This document shows positions 6,906 through 11,579 of a DNA stretch of 11,579 nucleotides, piece by piece. The stretch spans positions 1 to 11,579 of the forward strand of contig CAUHBW010000082.1 of NCBI GenBank assembly GCA_959604115.1, written 5' to 3'. Every line of letters starts with the position of its first letter. Within the stretch, counting starts at the first letter, position 1. The stretch is from an uncultured Bilophila sp. (GTDB lineage Bacteria > Desulfobacterota > Desulfovibrionia > Desulfovibrionales > Desulfovibrionaceae). The notes below the pieces were generated by a model that was not told where the DNA came from, did no database searches, and was given only the letters and a program-made list of their open reading frames with translations. Made by a program: the position numbers and the translations under genes.

Positions 6906-6921
6906 TGGCATGAAATTCGCA
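6906..6921 (+). promoter_or_regulatory. Sigma-54 (RpoN) promoter facing the symporter gene
   Basis: TGGCATGAAATTCGCA matches the consensus TGGCACG-N4-TTGCW at all but two fixed positions (C6 is T, second T of TTGC is C) and has the required 10 nt between GG (6907-6908) and GC (6919-6920). Transcription would start near 6932, about 360 nt before the symporter ATG. No good sigma-70 promoter is visible nearer that gene. Confidence 0.65.
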
Positions 6922-6931
6922 TTATTTTGGA

Positions 6932-7292
6932 CATTCCCGGCAGAGACAGCCCCATTCTCTATCGCCCACTTGAAGACGGAGGCGCTCATGATCATCAACG
7001 CCGCACATGCCCACCGCAGCGACGTCATGTACTCCCGGAGGGACAGGCATTCCGCCGCGTTTCCCGCTCTCGGCCGCACCGAACGCATCAGTCCGCCATG
7101 CACAGCTTCAGGGAGGGACAGGCAAATGCCCCCTACGTAACTCCGCAACGCCCCGCCTTTCCATCGTCGGCGAACACATACGGCGAAAAGGGCCTCGTTC
7201 GGCTCTGATTCGCTCGTATAAAGAAGAACCGACGGAGAGTTTCATATATTGATAGAATTGGCAACCGTCACTCCAAGTTTCAAGGAATTGTT
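6932..7292 (+). other. Long leader region of the symporter gene
   Basis: If the sigma-54 promoter at 6906-6921 is used, this is a 5' leader of about 360 nt. It holds a possible 50-codon reading frame (6988-7140) and two copies of GGAGGGACAGGCA (7037-7049 and 7112-7124). The 3' end (7240-7260) turns AT-rich just before the symporter ribosome site. No known riboswitch is recognised. Confidence 0.4.
6988..7140 (+). CDS. Possible 50-residue leader ORF, function unknown
   Basis: This short frame begins MIINAAHAHRSDVMYSRRDR and ends RQMPPT. In its favour are a GGAGG ribosome site 5 nt before the ATG and a position 56 nt downstream of a predicted sigma-54 start. It contains an in-frame near-repeat, SRRDRH and SGRDRQ, 25 codons apart, produced by a 13-nt direct repeat. 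Against it, the composition is rich in Arg, Pro and Ala as in chance frames of GC-rich DNA, and I recognise no family. It could be a leader peptide for the symporter, or nothing. Confidence 0.2.
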   Translation: MIINAAHAHRSDVMYSRRDRHSAAFPALGRTERISPPCTASGRDRQMPPT

Positions 7293-8675
7293 ATGGAAAG
7301 TTCGTTTTATCCTTATATCGGTGCGTTCTGCTGGATAGGCCTTTTGCTCATGGTCGGCACCCTCATCCGCGCGAAGGTCAAAATTTTCCAGACCATGCTT
7401 TTCCCCGCATCCCTCATCGGAGGCATCCTCGGCTTTTTCCTCATCACCTTCGGCATCGTGGGCATGCCCTCCTCCCTCGGCTGGAAGGCGCTCACCCCCA
7501 AGGTCTTCAGCGTCCTGACCTTCCACCTCTTCGCTTTCGGCTTCGTGGGCATCGGCCTGCTTGAAAGCAACAACAAGCAGAGCGACAGCGGCAAGACGAT
7601 CGCGCGCGGCGCGTGCTGGATGGCCCTCATCTTCGGCCTCCTCTTCTCCACGCAGGCGATCATCGGCAGAGGGACGTTCCAGTTGTGGCAATCGCTCTTC
7701 GGCGGAGATTACTACGCCAACAACGGCTACCTGCTCGGCGCCGGATTCACGCAGGGACCGGGACAGACGCAAGCCTACGCCACCATCTGGGAACACACCT
7801 ACCACGTCGCCAACGCCCTGAATATCGGTCTGGCCTTCGCCGCCGTGGGCTTCCTCGTGGCCGGGCTCATCGGCGTGCCTCTGGCCTTTTACGGCATCAG
7901 GAAGGGCTGGATTTCCGTCGAAGGGCAGGTGGGAACGCTCCCCGGCTATTTCCTGAAGGGCATCATGCCTCAGGACAAGCAGCCCTTCTGCGCCAAGTCG
8001 ACCACGCACCCCGCCAACATCGACAGCGTCGGCTTTCACTTCGGGCTCCTGTTCGCCCTGTACGGCGCCGCCTACTGCTTCGGGCTCGGCTGGTTCATGG
8101 TCATGCCCAAGGGCATCAACGGCCTCGGTTTCGGGCTTATCTTCCTCTGGGGCATGTTCTTCGCCATGCTGACCCGCATCATCTTCAGAAAGCTCAATTT
8201 CAAGCACCTCATCGACCCCGAAACGGTCCGCCGCCTGACCGGCACCACCGTGGACTTCATGATCTGCGCCGTATTCATGGGCATTCAGGTGAGCGAACTC
8301 CAGAGCGTGGCCCTTCCCTTCCTGATTTCCACCGTCATCGCCTCCATCGCCACCCTCATGATCTGCATGTGGTTCGGAAGACGCTCGCCGGAAAACGGCT
8401 TTGAAAGAGGCCTCACCCTGTTCGGCTACTGTACGGGTACCGCCGCCTCCGGCCTTCTGCTGCTGCGCATCGTCGACCCCGACTTCAAGACCACGGTCGC
8501 CGTTGAAGTCGGCATGATGAACGTCTTCACCTTCATCACCTTCAAGCCCATCACGCTTTCCATGCCGTTCGTTCCGGTGGAAGGTTTCCCGATGCTCTGG
8601 ATTTTCGTCGGCGTAATCGTGATAACCCCGATCGTCATGCACTTCATGAAGTTCATCAGAAAGCGCGCCTTCTAG
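7293..8675 (+). CDS. ESS (GltS-type) sodium symporter family protein
   Basis: This is a 460-residue inner-membrane protein with about 11-13 hydrophobic segments spread along the whole length. It resembles the ESS family (glutamate:sodium symporters such as GltS) in its two-fold repeat: a first Gly-rich re-entrant segment GAGFTQGPGQTQAYA (149-163) and a matching second one around LFGYCTGTAASG (376-387), each followed by a membrane helix. The family usually moves glutamate or related acids with sodium. The first pore loop here (GPGQTQ) does not look like the GltS loop I remember, so another substrate is quite possible. The ribosome site AAGGA lies 6-7 nt before the ATG. It diverges from the sigma-54 activator gene and has a sigma-54 promoter upstream, which ties it to the binding protein/hydrolase operon. 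Confidence 0.85.
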   Translation: MESSFYPYIGAFCWIGLLLMVGTLIRAKVKIFQTMLFPASLIGGILGFFLITFGIVGMPSSLGWKALTPKVFSVLTFHLFAFGFVGIGLLESNNKQSDSGKTIARGACWMALIFGLLFSTQAIIGRGTFQLWQSLFGGDYYANNGYLLGAGFTQGPGQTQAYATIWEHTYHVANALNIGLAFAAVGFLVAGLIGVPLAFYGIRKGWISVEGQVGTLPGYFLKGIMPQDKQPFCAKSTTHPANIDSVGFHFGLLFALYGAAYCFGLGWFMVMPKGINGLGFGLIFLWGMFFAMLTRIIFRKLNFKHLIDPETVRRLTGTTVDFMICAVFMGIQVSELQSVALPFLISTVIASIATLMICMWFGRRSPENGFERGLTLFGYCTGTAASGLLLLRIVDPDFKTTVAVEVGMMNVFTFITFKPITLSMPFVPVEGFPMLWIFVGVIVITPIVMHFMKFIRKRAF

Positions 8676-8704
8676 GGCGGATGGCCTCACTCTCCAAAGA
8701 TCCG

Positions 8705-8734
8705 TTCTGCCGAAGACCACGGTCTTCGGCAGAA
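8705..8734. repeat. 14-bp perfect inverted repeat after the symporter gene
   Basis: TTCTGCCGAAGACC (8705-8718), AC, then GGTCTTCGGCAGAA (8721-8734) form a very stable hairpin 30 nt after the symporter stop codon. Its place suggests an end-of-transcript structure, but no T-run follows on either strand, so it is not a textbook intrinsic terminator. It may protect the mRNA 3' end or act with Rho. Confidence 0.6.
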
Positions 8735-8839
8735 TCCACGCCTCCCCGCGGCGGGCGGCCCGACCGACTCCCCGCTTGGCCTTTCACCTTTTGGAGTGGC
8801 TCTCAAGCTCTCCGTCGTTGGAACACCGTCGTTCCGTAT

Positions 8840-8900
8840 GAAAGGAAAAGAGAGTACAATGAGCGATCCAAGGGACGTCGGCGTACTCTCTTTTTCTTTC
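8840..8900. repeat. Long 18-bp hairpin in the leader of the MFS gene
   Basis: GAAAGGAAAAGAGAGTAC (8840-8857) pairs with GTACTCTCTTTTTCTTTC (8883-8900) over 18 bp with one G-U, around a 25-nt loop. The 3' arm contains T5-C-T3, so a U-rich tract sits inside the stem. It lies about 125 nt before the MFS start codon. It could be an unusual terminator for the symporter transcript or an attenuator for the MFS gene. The rest of 8676-9024 shows no gene and no convincing promoter. Confidence 0.6.
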
Positions 8901-9024
8901 CGAAAACGACGCCCCGGAACTTTTTCTCGTCTCTTCCAAGACATCATCGCATTGACGACAGGCGGATGCCTGGCGGCGCCGTCCGTGCCGCGACACGGAG
9001 GCGCAAAGGAAAAGGGAACAGCAT

Positions 9025-10236
9025 ATGCCAGCGCATCAGCGTCGGAACGGGCGGCACGGTCAGGCCAGTTACAGCACCAGGGAGGCTCTCCGTGCCATCT
9101 TCAACCGCAATTTCAATGTCGTAGCGCTCATGAACCTGCTGGTGATGACCGCCTACTATCTCACCTTCGTCACCAGCACCAGCTACGCGCGGGAAGCCTA
9201 CGGGGCCAGCCTGAGCACGGCCGGGTTCACGGCGGGGATCATGGTCATCGGCTGCCTTGTGGGCCGCTTCCTGACGGGCAACCTGATCTCCATTTTCGGC
9301 AGCCGCCTCATCCTGTTTTCCGGTCTGCTGCTGTACGTGGGCAGCCTCGCGTCCTTCTTCGCGGTCAACTCCCTGCCCCTGCTGTTCGCCCAGCGCCTTC
9401 TGGCCGGAACGGGCGTGGGCATCATCGGGACGGCGACCGGCACCATCATCGCCTACGTGGTGCCGCAGAAATACCACGGTCTGGGAATCAGCCTCTTCAG
9501 CCTGAGCACAGCGCTGGCGCTGGCCCTCGGCCCCTTCCTCGGCATCGTCATCACCCGCTGGTGCGACTACGCCGCACTGAGCTGGACGGCTCTGGGCGTG
9601 GGGCTCGGCTGCCTGATCATCTTTTTCGGGCTGCACGCGCTCCCCGAGACGCGGCACCGGCACCGTCCCTTCTTTGAGCTCAACAGCTATGTCGACCCCC
9701 GCGTCGTGCGTTTCTCGCTGGTGGCGCTGGTCACCTGCCTGAGCTACGGGTGCGTGCAGGCGTTCATGACCTCCCTCGCCTCCGAGCGCGGCCTGACGAA
9801 CGCCGCCAGCGTCTTCTTCCTCCTCTACGGCCTTGCCGCCATCGGCACCCGCCCCCTGACCGGGCGGCTTTTCGACATGCGCGGCGAAAACGTCATTTTC
9901 TATCCCTGTCTTCTGCTGACCGCGCTGTCCCTTTTCCTGCTGGCCGAAGCGCAGTCAAGCTGGATGCTGCTCCTCTCGAGCCTCCTGCTGGGAGTGGGCT
10001 TCGGCAATTTCCAGTCCGCGGGACAGAGCGTTTCCCTCTCGCTGGTTTCCCGCTCCCGCTTTGCGCAGGCCACAACGACCTTCTTTATCTTCTTCGATCT
10101 CGGCATCGGGCTGGGGCCCTATCTGTTCGGATTCCTCGTCCCCTCCGTGGGCTACGGCGGCATGTATCAGGCGCTGGCCTGCCTCGTGGTCGGCGCGGTC
10201 GTCATGTACCACTTTCTGCACGGACGGCATGCCTGA
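9025..10236 (+). CDS. Major facilitator superfamily (MFS) transporter
   Basis: This is a 403-residue inner-membrane transporter with about 12 predicted membrane helices, the normal MFS length. A cytoplasmic N-terminal stretch of about 28 residues precedes the first helix. The loop between helices 2 and 3 carries a motif-A-like segment from G80 to R94, and the second half has its counterpart TRPLTGRLFDMRG (275-287). A motif-C-like Gly-Pro helix, ALALALGPFLG (163-173), is characteristic of drug and metabolite exporters. The start is supported by AAGG/AGGG sites 8 or more nt upstream, and no better start lies downstream before helix 1. It stands alone, 350 bp from each neighbour. The substrate is unknown; an exporter of sugars, drugs or organic acids are all possible. 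Confidence 0.9.
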   Translation: MPAHQRRNGRHGQASYSTREALRAIFNRNFNVVALMNLLVMTAYYLTFVTSTSYAREAYGASLSTAGFTAGIMVIGCLVGRFLTGNLISIFGSRLILFSGLLLYVGSLASFFAVNSLPLLFAQRLLAGTGVGIIGTATGTIIAYVVPQKYHGLGISLFSLSTALALALGPFLGIVITRWCDYAALSWTALGVGLGCLIIFFGLHALPETRHRHRPFFELNSYVDPRVVRFSLVALVTCLSYGCVQAFMTSLASERGLTNAASVFFLLYGLAAIGTRPLTGRLFDMRGENVIFYPCLLLTALSLFLLAEAQSSWMLLLSSLLLGVGFGNFQSAGQSVSLSLVSRSRFAQATTTFFIFFDLGIGLGPYLFGFLVPSVGYGGMYQALACLVVGAVVMYHFLHGRHA

Positions 10237-10260
10237 AGCTTCTCCGCCACCGCACGGAAC

Positions 10261-10294
10261 CAATGCCTCTCCGGGACTCCCCGGGGAGGCGTTG
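10261..10294 (+). terminator. GC-rich hairpin after the MFS gene, probable transcript end
   Basis: CAATGCCTCTCCGGG (10261-10275) and CCCGGGGAGGCGTTG (10280-10294) form a 15-bp stem with two G-U pairs and the loop ACTC, 25 nt after the MFS stop codon. No T-run follows, so intrinsic termination would be weak. An mRNA-stabilising or Rho-linked role is equally likely. Confidence 0.45.
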
Positions 10295-10500
10295 CAGCAA
10301 CTTCCCCACCCCGCCCGGCGCGGGGCGCATCAAAAGCCCCTCCCGCTCGACGAAACGTCGTCTTGAAGGAATCCCCCCAAACGGATACAACATACCCGAG
10401 CCGCTTCCGGGCCATGCCGCCCTGAGCCGCGTCCCCTGCTCTCCCGGACAAGTTCGCGCACGCCGCCCCGACGCGCGGAACCGCCGCTCCGGATTTTCCC

Positions 10501-10528
10501 TTGTCTTTGCACTCGGACGCACTATAGG
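10501..10528 (+). promoter_or_regulatory. Weak sigma-70 promoter candidate for the glycosyltransferase
   Basis: TTGTCT (10501-10506) and TATAGG (10523-10528) are separated by 16 nt and each match consensus at 4 of 6 positions. They lie about 54 nt before the glycosyltransferase ATG. The match is modest and the only support is position. Confidence 0.3.
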
Positions 10529-10581
10529 AAACGCATACGGCACTCCCGCCGTCCTTTCCCGCAAACAAAGCCGGTACCTTC

Positions 10582-11490
10582 ATGCCCGCCGTATCCGTCA
10601 TCATCGCCAGCTACAATTACGAAACCTACTTGGACGAAGCTCTGCGCAGCGCCCGGAATCAGACCCGGCGGGACATAGAGATCATCGTGGTCGACGACGG
10701 TTCCTCCGACCATTCCGTGGAGGTCGCCGAGCGCCACGCCGCCGAGGACGCCCGCGTCCGGGTTCTGCGCCACCCCGATCACCAAAACCACGGCCTGCCC
10801 GCCACGCTCCGACTCGGCATCCAAGCCGCGACCGGGGACTGGATCGCCTTTCTCGAATCCGACGACATCTGGCTCCCGGACTGTCTGACCCTGCGCCTCA
10901 AGGCGGTGGCCGCGAACGACGCCGGAGCGGTCTTCAACGCCGTGGAACCGCTGGTGATGCCGGGCGCCGACACGGGATGGTTCGACAGCTACGTCCCCCG
11001 GGTCATGCAGGAACACCGGGACCGCGTGGCCCGGCTCCACCGGGGGCCGCATGCGGCCTTCCCGCTGCACAAGGCTCTGCTGCTCGAAAACAAGATTCCG
11101 ACCTTCTCCTGCATCATGGTCCGCCGCCCCCTTCTGGAGCGCGTCTCCTTCGAGTCGCCCGTACCGCGCTGGCTGGACTGGTGGATCTGGATGCGGATCG
11201 CCCGCAAGGCGAACTTCTGCTTCGTCGATCAGCCGCTGACCCTGTGGCGGCTGCATCCCAAAAGCTACAACCACAAGATCGCCTTCTCCCGTTATCTTGA
11301 GGACGGGCGCGCGCTCTGGAACGGCTTCCGCCGGGAGCACCGGCGCGCCTTCTGGGATTCCGGCGAGAGGCTCGCGGCCCTCTTTCTCGCGCTTCCCTTC
11401 TGGGCGCGCCTCATCGCCCGCTTCTTCATGATTGCCCGCGAGCGCGGCCTCTCCGAGACCGTCGTCAGAATCAAAAGCCGGTTGAAATAG
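10582..11490 (+). CDS. Glycosyltransferase family 2 protein
   Basis: This is a 302-residue GT-A fold glycosyltransferase. It transfers a sugar from a nucleotide-sugar donor to a glycan, lipid or protein, as in cell-surface polysaccharide or lipopolysaccharide assembly. It opens with the standard beta strand VSVIIASYNYETYLDEAL. It then shows the nucleotide-binding VVDDGSSD (36-43), the metal-binding DxD-type motif ESDDIW (92-97) and, near residue 198, LDWWIWMRIA, where the catalytic base region of the family lies. The C terminus (about 265-285) is hydrophobic and basic, suggesting attachment to the inner membrane face. No clear ribosome site precedes the ATG, but the start fits the family exactly and there is no alternative nearby. 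The acceptor and sugar cannot be told. No other polysaccharide gene is in the window; one may follow to the right. Confidence 0.9.
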   Translation: MPAVSVIIASYNYETYLDEALRSARNQTRRDIEIIVVDDGSSDHSVEVAERHAAEDARVRVLRHPDHQNHGLPATLRLGIQAATGDWIAFLESDDIWLPDCLTLRLKAVAANDAGAVFNAVEPLVMPGADTGWFDSYVPRVMQEHRDRVARLHRGPHAAFPLHKALLLENKIPTFSCIMVRRPLLERVSFESPVPRWLDWWIWMRIARKANFCFVDQPLTLWRLHPKSYNHKIAFSRYLEDGRALWNGFRREHRRAFWDSGERLAALFLALPFWARLIARFFMIARERGLSETVVRIKSRLK

Positions 11491-11502
11491 GAAGATTGGG
11501 AA

Positions 11503-11540
11503 GGGGGAAGGCCCCCCATTTTAAAATTGGGGCGTGCCCC
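11503..11540 (+). terminator. Clustered G/C-run hairpins after the glycosyltransferase gene
   Basis: GGGGG (11503-11507), AAGG, CCCCC (11512-11516) make a short hairpin followed by CATTTT, a weak intrinsic terminator 13 nt after the stop codon. The second C-run can instead pair with GGGG (11529-11532) through an imperfect palindrome (11513-11532), and that G-run can also pair with the following C-tract. Several alternative folds compete. Confidence 0.45.
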
Positions 11541-11551
11541 CCCCCCCCCCC
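11537..11551. repeat. Homopolymer tract of 15 C
   Basis: Fifteen C in a row are followed by A and six more C (11553-11558). Such a tract is prone to slipped-strand length change and on the minus strand is a G-rich run able to form quadruplex structure. It lies between the glycosyltransferase and whatever follows to the right. The exact length should be treated with caution because long homopolymers are often miscounted in sequencing. Confidence 0.85.
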
Positions 11552-11579
11552 ACCCCCCGCACCGTTTATTGTGGGCGAT

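Larger units (their letters stand above)
10237..10581 (+). other. Intergenic region between the MFS and glycosyltransferase genes
   Basis: I see no supported gene in this 345-bp stretch. It holds a GC-rich hairpin near the MFS stop codon (10261-10294) and a weak promoter candidate near 10501-10528. The remainder is C-rich sequence without recognisable structure. Confidence 0.5.

Noticed and set aside
7037..7124. Two copies of GGAGGGACAGGCA considered as a CRISPR or tandem array
   Set aside because: Only two short copies without further units or conserved spacers; not an array.
7242..8720. 492-codon minus-strand frame opposite the symporter
   Set aside because: Its product is low-complexity, rich in Asp, Glu, Gly and His, as produced by reading a hydrophobic membrane gene backwards. 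The plus-strand protein has proper membrane segments and a ribosome site.
8796..9677. 293-codon plus-strand frame starting in the MFS leader hairpin region
   Set aside because: It runs into the MFS gene out of frame and turns into Arg/Pro/His-rich sequence. Only a short leader peptide at its beginning would be conceivable, and there is no further support.
9750..11300. 516-codon plus-strand frame spanning the MFS/glycosyltransferase gap
   Set aside because: It overlaps two well-supported genes in another frame and consists mainly of Arg, Pro, Gly and Ala, typical of an off-frame reading of GC-rich DNA.

Overview
The window looks like chromosomal DNA from a GC-rich member of the Desulfovibrionaceae, with a Bilophila- or Desulfovibrio-like flavour. 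The basis is the large sigma-54 activator, the sigma-54 type promoters, the periplasmic binding protein and transporter content, and the tRNA-Thr 3' half with a U discriminator. This placement is an inference from gene style; no marker gene fixes the species.

Layout. Positions 1-49 are the 3' part of a tRNA-Thr(CGU), followed by its intrinsic terminator. A minus-strand block follows, read from right to left: a sigma-54-dependent activator of about 1,014 residues (3245-6289), a secreted ABC-type substrate-binding protein (2012-3094) and an amidohydrolase-3/YtcJ-like hydrolase (328-1974), ending in an intrinsic terminator at 231-265. A gap of about 1 kb (6290-7292) separates the activator from a plus-strand block: an ESS/GltS-type sodium symporter (7293-8675), an MFS transporter (9025-10236) and a family-2 glycosyltransferase (10582-11490). 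The window ends in a run of 15 C.

How the parts may work together. Two sigma-54 type promoters (GG-N10-GC) lie on either side of the sigma-54 activator gene. One (3179-3194, minus strand) is placed to drive the binding protein and amidohydrolase. The other (6906-6921, plus strand) is placed to drive the symporter, through a leader of about 360 nt. The simplest reading is a small substrate-inducible regulon: the activator senses a metabolite through its TPR-like and GAF-like N-terminal regions and switches on a binding protein, a hydrolase and a secondary transporter. The substrate is unknown. No ABC permease or ATPase is visible. The 3' element of the activator gene is unusual, because its terminator U-run also forms the spacer of the next operon's sigma-54 promoter.

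The MFS transporter and glycosyltransferase are separated from this block and from each other by gaps of about 350 bp that contain strong hairpins. Nothing visible ties them functionally to the regulon.
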